Origin: JBLHKW01 sp047618565 | GTDB taxonomy: Bacteria; Planctomycetota; UBA1135; GCA-002686595 | Direction of reading: 5' to 3' | NCBI GenBank assembly: GCA_047618565.1 | Contig: JBLHKW010000032.1 | Location: 1-38,199, forward strand | DNA: 38,199 bases | Shown: one piece after another, positions 24,642 through 33,479 of the stretch | How positions within the stretch are numbered: the first letter of the stretch is position 1 | How the letters are laid out: every line of letters begins with the position of its first letter | The notes under the pieces: model-generated | The model's input: only the letters and a program-made list of their open reading frames with translations | Told to the model about the DNA's origin: nothing | Databases searched by the model: none | Program-made: the position numbers and the translations under genes

Positions 24642-25964
24642 TCAATCAGCGCTCGGCAGGAGTTCCATCACGGCCAGGGTCATGGCCTGCACACCGCTGA
24701 CCACGGCGGGCTCGGGGTCGATGCGGAAGAACGGCGAGTGGTGCGAGGGCACAGGCGTTCCACCGGCCTCTTCCGCATCCAGTTCGGCCTGGGGCGTGCC
24801 GCCGACCATGAAGTAGCACCCGGGAACGGCGTCGGGTGTGCCGACGAAGTAGGCGAAGTCCTCGGCCCCCATGCCTTCGGGCTCGGCTGTATACATCCTC
24901 TCCGCGCCCATCTCGCGCACGAACAGATCGTGGATGCGCGTCGCCAGGGCGTGGTCATTGACCGTCGGCGGCGTGGTCTCGGTGCTCGAGAAGATCACGT
25001 CCGGTAGCTTGTCCTCGGGCAGGCCAGCGGTGCGCGCGACACCGTGGGCGATGCGCTCGATGGCGGCCAACAGAGCAGTGCGCGTCTCGTTGTCGTTCGA
25101 GCGCACGGTCAGCTGCAGGTGGGCCTGGTCGCCGATGATGTTGTGCTTGATACCCGAGTGGAAGGCGCCGACGGTGACCACGGCCGGGTGCAGCGGCGAG
25201 ATCTCGCGGCTGACGATGCCCTGCAGCGCGATCACGATCTGCGACGCGATGTAGATCGGGTCCTTTCCACGGTGCGGCGCGGCTCCATGGGAGCCGATGC
25301 CGTGCACGATGATGTCGACGGAGTCCGAAGAGGATGCGATCGGCCCGCCGCGCACCTGCACCTTGCCCGCCGGCTCACCCGCGGACACGTGGAAGGCCAG
25401 GGCGTAGTCCGGGACCCCGAATCGGTCGTACAGGCCGTCTGCGAGCATCATGCGCGCGCCACTGATCACCTCTTCCGCCGGCTGGCCGACGAACATGACC
25501 GTTCCGCTCCAGCGCTCGCGCTGCTGCACGAGCTGGGTGGCTGTACCCACCATGGAGGTGATGTGCACGTCGTGTCCGCAGGCGTGCATGACCGGGACCT
25601 CCTGGCCGGCCGTGTTGACCTGGGTGGCAGTCGAGCTGTACTCGAGGCCGCTGTCCTCCTTGACGGGCAGTCCGTCCATGTCCGCACGCACCAGGACCAG
25701 CGGGCCCTCACCATTGCGGAGCATGCCCACGATGCCCGTTCCGCCGACACCTTCGGTCACCTCGACGCCCACTTCACGCAGCTCACTGGCGAGGCGCTTC
25801 GCGGTGCGTGTCTCCAGCAGAGATAGCTCAGGATGGGTGTGAAAGTGGACGAAGAGCTGTTCGAGGTGCGCGCTGTAGTGCTCGCTGATGGCCGTGCGCA
25901 GGTCGTCGTCCGCGGGCGGGAGCGTGGCACTGGCCAGGAGCAGTGCGATCAGGGGTGAGAGCAT
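24642..25964 (-). CDS. Exported M20D-type amidohydrolase/peptidase
   Basis: 440 aa from ATG 25964, giving a short hydrophobic N-terminus (MLSPLIALLLASATLPPADD) that looks like a signal peptide. Upstream in-frame codons would add a basic tail and are less likely. M20D motifs are HFHTHPELSLLE, RADMDGLPVKE (94-103), MHACGHDVH (126-134, metal ligands Cys129, His131), GQPAEE (Glu catalytic base and ligand) and the dimerisation lid with GSHGAAPHRGKDP. The family removes acyl or amino-acid groups from N-acyl amino acids, hippurate or IAA-type conjugates. Export would place it in the periplasm for scavenging. A GGAAG sequence 10 nt before ATG supports the start. The hutD stop lies 26 bp upstream, so both may be read from the hutD promoter. 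Confidence 0.88.
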   Translation of the reverse strand: MLSPLIALLLASATLPPADDDLRTAISEHYSAHLEQLFVHFHTHPELSLLETRTAKRLASELREVGVEVTEGVGGTGIVGMLRNGEGPLVLVRADMDGLPVKEDSGLEYSSTATQVNTAGQEVPVMHACGHDVHITSMVGTATQLVQQRERWSGTVMFVGQPAEEVISGARMMLADGLYDRFGVPDYALAFHVSAGEPAGKVQVRGGPIASSSDSVDIIVHGIGSHGAAPHRGKDPIYIASQIVIALQGIVSREISPLHPAVVTVGAFHSGIKHNIIGDQAHLQLTVRSNDNETRTALLAAIERIAHGVARTAGLPEDKLPDVIFSSTETTPPTVNDHALATRIHDLFVREMGAERMYTAEPEGMGAEDFAYFVGTPDAVPGCYFMVGGTPQAELDAEEAGGTPVPSHHSPFFRIDPEPAVVSGVQAMTLAVMELLPSAD

Positions 25965-25990
25965 GTGTTGGGTCTTCCGGGAGTTCGTTG

Positions 25991-26602
25991 TCACTGGAAA
26001 TCGATCTGAGCCCAGACGAGCTCCGTGTCGGGCGTGTCGCCGACCAGCGCCCATTCGTCGCCGGCCCGGCTTTCAGTCACGAAGATTCCGTCACCCGCGA
26101 CGAGTTCGAAAGGGTCCTCTTCGTTGGTTGCGCGGGCGGTCAGTGCTCCGCGGGACACGTACAGCAAGCCCAGCGGGGATGCCTGGGCTTCGCGCAGGTC
26201 GCGCTGCCCCAGCTTGACCGTCTGCATCGTCGCGCGCGCATGCCCGCGTCTGGCGCAGATGCACAGAAACGACACCGACGCATCCAGGTCACCTACCTGG
26301 GTGGCCCATTCGCCCTGGAAGGTTCCCGTTTCGCCGCAGCGCAGGAACGTGTCGCGCGAGTCGTCTCCGTGGCTCAACTGCAATCCACGCTCCCCCAGGG
26401 CCGCGATCACGTGCTCGTATCCGGAGAGCGAAGGCACGCGCCCGCTGCGATCCACCTGGTCGAGCGAGAGCCGAACCGTGAAGTTGCCCGCGGCCAGGGA
26501 GCTGCCGTCCGGCCACAGGGTCAGCTCGCACGACGATCCGCTGCCGGATGGCCACGGCGTGCGGTTCACCTCGTCGGCGCTGAAGGCGTACAGGTTCGGC
26601 AT
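25991..26602 (-). CDS. hutD: HutD-family protein
   Basis: 203 aa from ATG 26602; an ATG at 26611 would add three residues, but the TAGGAT box 7 nt upstream favours 26602. The protein is the HutD bicupin fold: PNLYAFSADEVNRTPWPSGSG, FTVRLSLDQVDRSGRVPSLSGYEH, TFQGEWATQVGDLDASVSFLCI and a C-terminal strand set ending WAQIDFQ. HutD is known from histidine-utilisation (hut) operons, where it is thought to limit pathway flux. Here no hutH, hutU or hutI is in view; the neighbours are an M20 amidohydrolase and a divergent PLP decarboxylase, so a link to amino-acid catabolism is possible but untested. Confidence 0.82.
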   Translation of the reverse strand: MPNLYAFSADEVNRTPWPSGSGSSCELTLWPDGSSLAAGNFTVRLSLDQVDRSGRVPSLSGYEHVIAALGERGLQLSHGDDSRDTFLRCGETGTFQGEWATQVGDLDASVSFLCICARRGHARATMQTVKLGQRDLREAQASPLGLLYVSRGALTARATNEEDPFELVAGDGIFVTESRAGDEWALVGDTPDTELVWAQIDFQ

Positions 26603-26609
26603 CGTGCGC

Positions 26610-26615
26610 ATCCTA
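26610..26615 (-). promoter_or_regulatory. -10 box, leaderless type, for hutD
   Basis: The minus strand reads TAGGAT, 7 nt before ATG 26602. There is no Shine-Dalgarno, and no clear -35 at 17 nt (CAGCGT). It sits in the 93-bp divergent gap opposite the TACAGT box of the decarboxylase. Confidence 0.4.
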
Positions 26616-26659
26616 CGCTGTTGTGGGTTCGGACGCTGGTCTCTTAGAGGAGGGGAGAG

Positions 26660-26688
26660 TCGAATGCTGGCGCGTGCCGCCGTACAGT
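26660..26688 (+). promoter_or_regulatory. Promoter, leaderless type, for the second PLP decarboxylase
   Basis: TCGAAT (26660-26665), 17-nt spacer, TACAGT (26683-26688), then 7 nt to ATG 26696. This favours ATG 26696 over the in-frame GTG at 26687, which would lie inside the -10 box. Confidence 0.5.
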
Positions 26689-26695
26689 GGTGGGG

Positions 26696-28156
26696 ATGGA
26701 CACGCTGAAGAATACGGACTCGATCCTGCGCCGCCTGGCCGAAGTCGAGGGGGCATCGCTGGCACTCGAGGAGAGTGCCGAGGACCGCCGCGTACTGACC
26801 GAGCGCGTGGTCGGGTTTGCGGATCAGGTGCTCGATGGGCTTGCAAAGCGGCCCGTCTGGTCCGACGAGCCCGGCGCGCGGGATGAGTTGCTTGCCCAGG
26901 GAATTCCGGAGGAGCCCGCGGATCTGGATCAGGTCATGGACCTCGTCGCGCGCGAGATCGACGGTCCGGGCTTGCAGCCGGCCTCCGGCGGGCATATGGG
27001 TTACATCGCAGGCGGTGGGATCTACGCCAGCGCCCTGGGCGACTACATGGCGGCGGTCACGAACCGTTACGCGGGCGTGCACTACGCGGGCCCCGGCGCG
27101 GTACATGTCGAGAACCTGTTGCTGCGCTGGTTGTGCAGCATGGTCGGCTATCCGAGCGGAGCGCTGGGCACGCTGACTTCCGGCGGTTCGATCGCCAACC
27201 TGATCGCTCTCGTCACGGCGCGTGATGCGCGCGGCGTGCGTGCGGTCGAGGTCGAGCGCTCGGTCATCTACCTGACGGATCAGACCCACCACTGCGTCCT
27301 CAAGGCGATCACGATCGCTGGCCTGTCGGAGGCACCCATCCGCTTCGTGCCGATGGACGAGCGCTATCGCATGGATGCGCGCGCACTCGGCGAGCAGATC
27401 GCGGCGGACCGGGCGCAAGGGCTGCGACCGTTCCTGCTCGTGGCTTCGGCCGGCACGACCGATGCCGGTGCCCTAGACCCGCTGGAAGAGCTGGCCGACA
27501 TCGCCGAGCGTGAAAACCTGTGGTACCACGTGGATGCGGCCTACGGGGGCGTGTTCATGCTGGTCGAGTCCATGCGCGAGCGGCTGCGCGGCATCGAGCG
27601 CGCGGACTCGATCGTGGTGGATCCCCATAAGGGTCTCTTCGTGGCCTACGGCAGTGGTGCGCTACTGGTGCGCGACCCGGAGTTGTTGCGCGCCAGCCAT
27701 GGTCTGCGCGCGGCCTACCTGCAGGACGCTCCGGACACCTTCGACGAGCCCTCGCCGGCGGACCTCTCGCCCGAGCTGACCCGTCACTTCCGCGGCCTGC
27801 GCCTCTGGCTGCCGTTGCAGGTGCACGGCGTGGCGCGTTTTCGGGCGGCTCTGGAGGAGAAACAGCTGCTCTGTCACCTGTTCTACAAGCGCGTCCAGGA
27901 GCTCGGCTTCGAGGTCGGGCCGGAGCCGGACCTCTCGGTCGCGCTGTTTCGTTGGGTGCCGAAGGATGGATCGTCCGCGGACGACTTCAACCGGCGCCTG
28001 CTGAGCAGCATCCTCGACGACGGCCGCGTCTTCCTGTCCTCGACCACCATCGACGGGGTCTTCTGGATTCGTGTCGCGGTGCTGTGCTTCCGAAGCCACC
28101 GCGACCGCATCGAAGCGGTGCTCGAGATCATCGCGCGCGAGACGAAGACCGACTGA
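26696..28156 (+). CDS. PLP-dependent group II decarboxylase (second copy)
   Basis: 486 aa from ATG 26696. Landmarks are GGHMGYIAGGGIYASALGD (98-116), LTSGGSIANLIAL (160-172), DQTHHCVLKA (195-204, His stacking on PLP), YHVDAAYGG (Asp280) and VDPHKGLFV with the Schiff-base Lys312. It is only distantly similar to the decarboxylase at 20735 (different lysine context, DPHKGL against DLHKMM), so the two are not a recent duplication and probably have different substrates among aromatic or acidic amino acids. It is transcribed alone, divergent from hutD and convergent with the ABC/M1 gene; a small hairpin follows its stop. Confidence 0.88.
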   Translation: MDTLKNTDSILRRLAEVEGASLALEESAEDRRVLTERVVGFADQVLDGLAKRPVWSDEPGARDELLAQGIPEEPADLDQVMDLVAREIDGPGLQPASGGHMGYIAGGGIYASALGDYMAAVTNRYAGVHYAGPGAVHVENLLLRWLCSMVGYPSGALGTLTSGGSIANLIALVTARDARGVRAVEVERSVIYLTDQTHHCVLKAITIAGLSEAPIRFVPMDERYRMDARALGEQIAADRAQGLRPFLLVASAGTTDAGALDPLEELADIAERENLWYHVDAAYGGVFMLVESMRERLRGIERADSIVVDPHKGLFVAYGSGALLVRDPELLRASHGLRAAYLQDAPDTFDEPSPADLSPELTRHFRGLRLWLPLQVHGVARFRAALEEKQLLCHLFYKRVQELGFEVGPEPDLSVALFRWVPKDGSSADDFNRRLLSSILDDGRVFLSSTTIDGVFWIRVAVLCFRSHRDRIEAVLEIIARETKTD

Positions 28157-28171
28157 GCGCCGACCGGGCGC
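28157..28171. terminator. Short convergent hairpin after the decarboxylase
   Basis: GCGCC (28157-28161), loop GACCG, GGCGC (28167-28171), directly after the TGA and followed by GTTCGTTC. It lies in the 21-bp gap between convergent genes. Confidence 0.45.
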
Positions 28172-28177
28172 GTTCGT

Positions 28178-31100
28178 TCAAAACCGGTGGATGGCGCGCT
28201 TGCGGCCGGCCTGCAGGACCATGGCGTCCGGGTCGACCAGGATGCGTTGCGGGTCGAAGTCACAGGGGATCGCGACCTCGACCGACTCCTCCGGACCCAG
28301 CACGACGGTCGTGCGGGCGTCCTCGAAGGCCTCGGCGTCGGGCGTGTCGTCGTCCTCGTCAGCGAAGCGCGTGCCGCGCTCCACGGCGAGCTGCACGGGC
28401 ATGCTGGACGTGCCCTTGTTCTCGAGGGTGAAGTGCACCACGCCGGCCTCGACGCGCGCTTCGTGGATCACGTACTCGGGCAACACGACCTCGAAAAACC
28501 ACTGCTCCACGAAGTCGTCGAAGGCGCCGGTGTCGGACGCGAACTTGCGCATGTGCAGCAAGTAGTCCTGGATCACCGGGTGATCCCGACTGCGCGCGTA
28601 CTCGTCGAAGAACGCGCGCAGGCCGGCCAGGCTCTGCTCCTTCCCGAGGTGGTTGTGAAGCATCCAGCAGGCCCAGCCCATCTTGTTGTAGGTCAGTACC
28701 TGGTCACCCTTTTTTGAGCCATCCACCTTGACCAGTTCGCGTTCCGAGTCCGCAAGGCGCCCCTCGCCGTAGAGCGCCTCTAGCCGCTTGCAGAACGCGA
28801 TGCGCGCCTCGAGACCCTTGACCTGCTCGGTCAGCATCATGGTCGAGAACTCCGACGTACCCTCGGAGAGCAGGTTCCCGCCGGGCCCTTTGCCGGGCAT
28901 CAGGATGTTGCCCCACCACTGGTGCGCGCTCTCGTGCGCCGTCACCGTGAAGGCCACGTTGGAGTCCTCGTCGTCCAGGGTCAGGAATCCGACCGACTCG
29001 GAGAAGGTGATGTTGGTGGGGAAGCCCTGTGCGTAGCCGGAGTAGTCCGGGAACTCCGATAGCTTGAGCTCCTCCCAGGGGAAGGGGTGGAACCATTCGG
29101 AGTAGAAACGTCGCGCGCCTTCCAGCGCCAGGGTCATCTCGTCAAGGTTGTAGGTGTGCGCCGGGTGGTGGTAGATCGCGGTCCCTTTGCCGCGATGGAC
29201 GTCCCAGAGGCCGGCGATGACGTTGAAGAAACGCACCGGCTCATCGCTTTGCCAGCGCACGGTGCGTAGCCCGTCCACGACCGTGTCGTCGATCAGCACG
29301 CCGACCGAATTGACACGGTACTGTTCGGGAGCCGTGACGGTGATCCGTACCGGGTGGGGAACCGAGGGACCGAAGGCGGGCTCGGTGCGCCCCTCGAAGA
29401 AGTCGGCACGGTACTCGCGCGTGTCGTAGCGGTTTTCCTTGTCGACACCCACGCCTTCGACGTACCCGATAATCGGCGAGAAGTCCGGGGTGAAGCTGGT
29501 CAGGACCACGCTCGACTCCGTGATGAACTGGCCCATGCGCGTGCCGTTTTTCGAGAAACCCTCCGGATGCGTGTACTCGAAGTCGAACCCGACCGTGCAC
29601 TCGTCCCCTGTTGCCAGTGCTTCGTCCAGGGTGAACACATAGAGACCTTCGTCGTCACGGGGCTCGAAGGCCTCGCCGTCGAGGGTCCAGCTGACCGACT
29701 CCCAGCCCGGCGCGCCGGTCAGCGCAAACATCGGCATCGGATCCTCGTGCGGATTCTGCAGGGTGTATTCACCTTGGCTGTGGAGCCAGCGCTCGGCCGG
29801 TTTGAGCTCCAGCTCGAACTGCGCGTCCACAAGTTCCGGGTTGGGGCTGTCGAGCCAGGAGCGCAGGTTCTTGCGCCAGTAGTCCTTGAGGGCGCGCTCG
29901 TTCCGCACTCCTTCGGTGCCGGCGTTGACGCCTTTCTGCAGGCTGATCCCCAAGATCAGGGGCATCAAGATCCACGGAGACAGGCGCAGTGTCGTGCGCG
30001 TCAGGGCGCCCGGCTTCAGGCGCAGCAGGATGCGCGTCGTATCGAATTGCCGGCGCGGAAAGATGCGCACCGCGACGATGAAGAACAGCAGTGCGGCCGT
30101 CAGGATCATCAAGCGGTTGAGGATCAGGGGCACGCGATCCAGCTCGAAGGGGCCCATGTCGGTCCAGCTGAGGGCACCGACCAGGGTCCAGTTCCATGTC
30201 CAGCTCATGTTGCCCAGCCCGAGCTGAATGCCGGTGCCGATCAACACGCCCAGGCTGATGGCATAGGTCGTGAAGCGGTTGTGGGTGACGGCGAACAGCA
30301 GGGCAAGGAATGCGTTCCAGATCAGGATGACCGGGAACAGGAGCAAGCCGTACACGAGCAGGTAGGGCTTCGGATCCAGTTCCACCTGGCCTTGACTGAC
30401 GAGAACCGCGGCACAGACCGCGAACACGAGCGCCATGGGAATGAGCGCGAGCAGGCTGCTGGCGAGCAGCTTGCCCAGCACGATCGCCCGCGTCGACGTG
30501 GGGGCGGCGTAGGTGATCTTCGAGATGTTGGCACTCTCGTCGCGTCGCAGGCCCTCGACCGTGAAGACCATCAGGAACAGCAACAGGGTGAAGGTCAGTT
30601 CATCGAGTGAGCCCACGGCGCTGCGGCCCGGGATCAACAGGAGCGGCGAGTCGAAGGCGCCCGTCGAATAGAGCGCGTCAAACATGCTGTCGAGCACGAT
30701 CAGGGGCAGGAAGAGCCAGACGCCGGGGTGGTTGCGCAGGATCTTCAACTCGACCATCGCCGTGCGCAGTGTTGCCGCAATGAAGCTCGGGCGGCGGCTG
30801 CGCATGCGCAGCTCGGCCAGGGGCGCCGGACGGTCAAAGCGTCGCGGGCTGTCGGGCGCGGTCCGGGTCAGGGCGCGGTCGACCTGCCGGGCGTTGACGG
30901 GTGTGCCGCGCAGGGAGCGTGCCAGGTGGCGCTGGGACAGGAAAACGGCGACCAGTCCGATGAGTGCGAAGGCGACCCGCGAGGCGTAGAACGCGAGGTC
31001 GAACCCGATCAGGCTCTGGTTGTAGAAGTCGGCACCGCGGTCCACCTTGAGCCAGGTCTCGTTCAGCCAGCGGAATCCCGTGGGGTCGATCAGGCACAGC

Positions 31101-31756
31101 GCACGATCGATGCGCGGATCGAGCCAGGCGGGGGTCCACATCCAGAACAGGAACATGCTGAGCAGCAGCGTGGCCAGCGGGAACAGGTTCACGAGGACGG
31201 GTCGTCGTGTGCGCTCCCCGATGGCGAACGCCACGCCGCCGCTGAACAGGGCCAACGGCAGGGCGAACAGCAGTGCCGGCTGCAGGTAGTTCAGGAGCGC
31301 CCAGCTACCGATCAATTCAGGCTGCGACTCGGCCGTGACCTGATGTTTGAGCAGCATCGTGAGCGCCAGCTGGACTCCGAGCACCGTGAAGGACACCAGC
31401 ATGGCGGCGCCAAACTTGCCCCATACGTATTCGGACGGGCGCAGCGGCGTCGAGTGCAGCAGGGACTCGATGCGCTGTTCACGGTCGCGGATCAGTTCCA
31501 TTCCCGCAGCCACCGCCACGAAGAACGTGTAGAAGAGCGCACCGAGCATCGTCAGCTCGAACGCGTTGGCGAAGGCCGACGTGATGTGCCCTTGCTGTCC
31601 GCCAGTGGCAGAGTCGCCCGTCTGGATGGTCAGTTTGCCGGTCGAGAGACCGAAGGCGCAGAATGCGACGATCAGCAGCCAGATCCAGAATAGCGGACGG
31701 CGCAGGTAGTGCAGCAGGTCGAGGCGGCAGACGGTCCAGAGCCGTGAGAGGCTCAC
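28178..31756 (-). CDS. ABC-2 type permease fused to an M1-family aminopeptidase domain
   Basis: 1192 aa. Residues about 1-600 are two ABC-2-like permease halves with some twelve membrane spans (YLRRPLFWIWLLIVAFCAFG near the start; GMELIRDREQRIESLLHSTPLRPSEYVWGK between spans is represented by its core REQRIESLLHSTPL). Residues about 640-1192 are an M1 aminopeptidase-like unit with HESAHQWWG (zinc ligands His941, His945, base Glu942) and Glu965 in LLSEGTSEF. The HExxH-x19-E spacing is one residue longer than in aminopeptidase N and matches the ABC-fused M1 subclass as I recall it. The usual GAMEN loop is replaced by a region around FPTNITFSESVGF. The start overlaps the stop of the ABC ATPase gene (ATGA 31753-31756), so it makes the membrane partner of that ATPase. 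It may export and trim peptides; the substrate is unknown. Confidence 0.88.
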   Translation of the reverse strand: MSLSRLWTVCRLDLLHYLRRPLFWIWLLIVAFCAFGLSTGKLTIQTGDSATGGQQGHITSAFANAFELTMLGALFYTFFVAVAAGMELIRDREQRIESLLHSTPLRPSEYVWGKFGAAMLVSFTVLGVQLALTMLLKHQVTAESQPELIGSWALLNYLQPALLFALPLALFSGGVAFAIGERTRRPVLVNLFPLATLLLSMFLFWMWTPAWLDPRIDRALCLIDPTGFRWLNETWLKVDRGADFYNQSLIGFDLAFYASRVAFALIGLVAVFLSQRHLARSLRGTPVNARQVDRALTRTAPDSPRRFDRPAPLAELRMRSRRPSFIAATLRTAMVELKILRNHPGVWLFLPLIVLDSMFDALYSTGAFDSPLLLIPGRSAVGSLDELTFTLLLFLMVFTVEGLRRDESANISKITYAAPTSTRAIVLGKLLASSLLALIPMALVFAVCAAVLVSQGQVELDPKPYLLVYGLLLFPVILIWNAFLALLFAVTHNRFTTYAISLGVLIGTGIQLGLGNMSWTWNWTLVGALSWTDMGPFELDRVPLILNRLMILTAALLFFIVAVRIFPRRQFDTTRILLRLKPGALTRTTLRLSPWILMPLILGISLQKGVNAGTEGVRNERALKDYWRKNLRSWLDSPNPELVDAQFELELKPAERWLHSQGEYTLQNPHEDPMPMFALTGAPGWESVSWTLDGEAFEPRDDEGLYVFTLDEALATGDECTVGFDFEYTHPEGFSKNGTRMGQFITESSVVLTSFTPDFSPIIGYVEGVGVDKENRYDTREYRADFFEGRTEPAFGPSVPHPVRITVTAPEQYRVNSVGVLIDDTVVDGLRTVRWQSDEPVRFFNVIAGLWDVHRGKGTAIYHHPAHTYNLDEMTLALEGARRFYSEWFHPFPWEELKLSEFPDYSGYAQGFPTNITFSESVGFLTLDDEDSNVAFTVTAHESAHQWWGNILMPGKGPGGNLLSEGTSEFSTMMLTEQVKGLEARIAFCKRLEALYGEGRLADSERELVKVDGSKKGDQVLTYNKMGWACWMLHNHLGKEQSLAGLRAFFDEYARSRDHPVIQDYLLHMRKFASDTGAFDDFVEQWFFEVVLPEYVIHEARVEAGVVHFTLENKGTSSMPVQLAVERGTRFADEDDDTPDAEAFEDARTTVVLGPEESVEVAIPCDFDPQRILVDPDAMVLQAGRKRAIHRF

Positions 31757-32691
31757 GCCGGGCTCCGGGTTTCTTCCACCGCTTCGGCCAGTTCAGTCTC
31801 CATAGACTCCGGGATGGCGCGTTCGCCGACGCGCATGACGCTCAGGTACGCATCCTCGAGTGTCTCGTCGGCGGGCTCGAATCCGGGCGGGACGATTCCA
31901 TCCGGCTGATAGAGCCGCACGCGTGTGCCGTCGCCGGTCAGGCGCTCCTGCAGCACGGTGTGGCTGGTGTGCAAGGCCGCGGCCTCGTCGGGGGAGACCA
32001 CACCCTGCCAGATCGAGCCCGACATGGCTGCGCAGGCGGCGGCCGGAGTTGTGCGGGCGACGAGGCGTCCGCCGCGGATGATCACGAACTTCGAGCAGAG
32101 CACCGACACGTCCTCGACGATGTGGGTCGACAGCAGGACGATGCGCTCGCGCGCCAGTTCGGCGAGCAAGAGGTAGAAGCGCTGGCGCTCCTCTGGATCC
32201 AGGCCCGCGGTGGGCTCGTCGACGATCAGCACGCGCGGATCGCCCGCGATGGCCTGGGCGATGCCGAGCCGCTGGCGCATCCCGCCGGAGTAGCCGCGCA
32301 CCTTGCGCCCGCCCGCTTCGCCGAGGTTGACGCGCTCGAGCAGACCCCGGCAGAGCTTGCGCATGCCGCCGGGTGCGCGCACACCCTTGAGGCGCAGCAT
32401 GTGGGCCAGCATGGCGTGTCCCGTGAGGTGTCCGTAGAAGCCGAAATCCTGGGGCAGGTAGCCGAGCCGCTCCCAGACGTAATCGGGTTTGCGGGTGATG
32501 TCCACGCCGTCGAGGGTGACCTGGCCCGAGGTGGGTTCCAGGATGCCCGCCAGGATCTGCATCAGCGTCGACTTCCCGGCCCCGTTGGGACCGAGCAGTC
32601 CGAACATGCCTTCAGAGATGTCGAGGTGGATGCCTTGCAAGGCAGCGACGGGGCCGGGATAGACCTTGATCAGGTCGCGGATCTGGAGCAT
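31753..32691 (-). CDS. ABC transporter ATP-binding protein
   Basis: 312 aa. The nucleotide-binding domain covers about 1-215: Walker A GPNGAGKST (34-42), Q-loop Gln81, signature YSGGMRQR (134-141), Walker B VLIVDEP (154-160), D-loop AGLD and switch His in STHIVED. The remaining 95 residues are an accessory domain as in ABC-2 (drug, Na+ or bacteriocin-type) exporters. It energises the permease/M1 fusion encoded immediately downstream with a 4-bp overlap. The start codon at 32691 lacks a clear Shine-Dalgarno. It is divergent from the lipoprotein gene at 32850 across 158 bp. Confidence 0.93.
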   Translation of the reverse strand: MLQIRDLIKVYPGPVAALQGIHLDISEGMFGLLGPNGAGKSTLMQILAGILEPTSGQVTLDGVDITRKPDYVWERLGYLPQDFGFYGHLTGHAMLAHMLRLKGVRAPGGMRKLCRGLLERVNLGEAGGRKVRGYSGGMRQRLGIAQAIAGDPRVLIVDEPTAGLDPEERQRFYLLLAELARERIVLLSTHIVEDVSVLCSKFVIIRGGRLVARTTPAAACAAMSGSIWQGVVSPDEAAALHTSHTVLQERLTGDGTRVRLYQPDGIVPPGFEPADETLEDAYLSVMRVGERAIPESMETELAEAVEETRSPA

Positions 32692-32799
32692 GGCGGAGCG
32701 GCGGTTGAGGTCTCGGGGGGCGGGGGTCGGGGAGTTACGCAGTGGACGGTAGGAGATTTCCGCGCCGGGGCCATTGCGGGCCTTCCCCGACCGATGGTG

Positions 32800-32805
32800 T
32801 ATCGT
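32800..32805 (+). promoter_or_regulatory. Possible -10 box for the lipoprotein gene
   Basis: TATCGT lies 44 nt before ATG 32850. This gene, unlike its neighbours, has a leader with AGGAG (32839-32843) 6 nt before the start. The -35 is not clear (TTGCGG at 20 nt). Confidence 0.35.
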
Positions 32806-32849
32806 CTGCGTTCCGCCCGGCCTGCCCGGTCCATGCCCAGGAGCCTTCG

Positions 32850-33416
32850 ATGTCCCGCCAAAGCCTGTGCCTCGCCTTCGCCCTGATGCTCGTGCCGGCC
32901 TGTCAAAGCGGCGGTTCCGGCGCGTCTGCCCCGAGCCCCCTGCCCGGGCCCGTGGCGCCGCTCGTCGGGCTGCGCGACGCGCTCGACAATCCCCCGGACT
33001 TCCTGCGCCTGCACCTCGACGCCCAGCAGGCGGCGATCCTCAAGGCCAGCACGCGCGCATCGATGTCATTGCTGGGCGCGGGCAGCTTCACCCTCGTTCC
33101 CGACCCGAATACCTCCGGCTCCATCCTCGAGGGCTATTGCACCAGCCCTCCGGCCCAGGGACCGCCCGCGGGGCTGGTGGCGAGCAAGGACGGCGCCGTC
33201 CGTCGCCTGGCCAGCTGGTGCGAGACATCCGCGGGGGGTGGCATTTCAACTTGCCAGCTCTATCTCGACCTCGGGCACCTGAACGGGGCCGCCTTCGGGG
33301 GCAGCAACCTGGGCCCACTGTGGATCTGTTCGCCGGCCTGCGCGAGCGGATCGGAATGCAGTCCGTTGATGGACCTGCAGGGTGTCATCCGCTGCGAATG
33401 TCGGGTCAACCCGTGA
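32850..33416 (+). CDS. Cys-rich lipoprotein of unknown function
   Basis: 188 aa from ATG 32850, supported by AGGAG 6 nt upstream. The signal sequence ends in a lipobox (LVPAC, Cys18), so it should be lipid-anchored; a Gly/Ser/Pro linker (SGGSGASAPSPLPGP) follows. The mature part has eight further cysteines, several clustered at the end (WICSPACASGSECSPL and IRCECRVNP), suggesting disulfides in the periplasm or on the surface. I do not recognise the family. The gene stands divergent to the ABC transporter and ahead of a run of small genes. Confidence 0.72.
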   Translation: MSRQSLCLAFALMLVPACQSGGSGASAPSPLPGPVAPLVGLRDALDNPPDFLRLHLDAQQAAILKASTRASMSLLGAGSFTLVPDPNTSGSILEGYCTSPPAQGPPAGLVASKDGAVRRLASWCETSAGGGISTCQLYLDLGHLNGAAFGGSNLGPLWICSPACASGSECSPLMDLQGVIRCECRVNP

Positions 33417-33479
33417 TCGCGGACGGCTGACTCCATGCGGGCATGGATTCCGGTCCGTGGAAGGGCCAGAATCAGGCTC

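Noticed and set aside
26603..27418. Extension of hutD to 475 residues
   Set aside because: The added part is antisense to the decarboxylase, and HutD proteins are about 200 residues long.
20735..28156. The two PLP decarboxylases as a recent tandem duplication
   Set aside because: Only fold-level motifs are shared; the lysine context, N-termini and substrate-region residues differ.
29354..31693. Plus-strand frames of 418 and 321 residues under the ABC/M1 gene
   Set aside because: Composition is Gln/Arg/His-rich antisense shadow; the opposite strand has intact permease and peptidase motifs.
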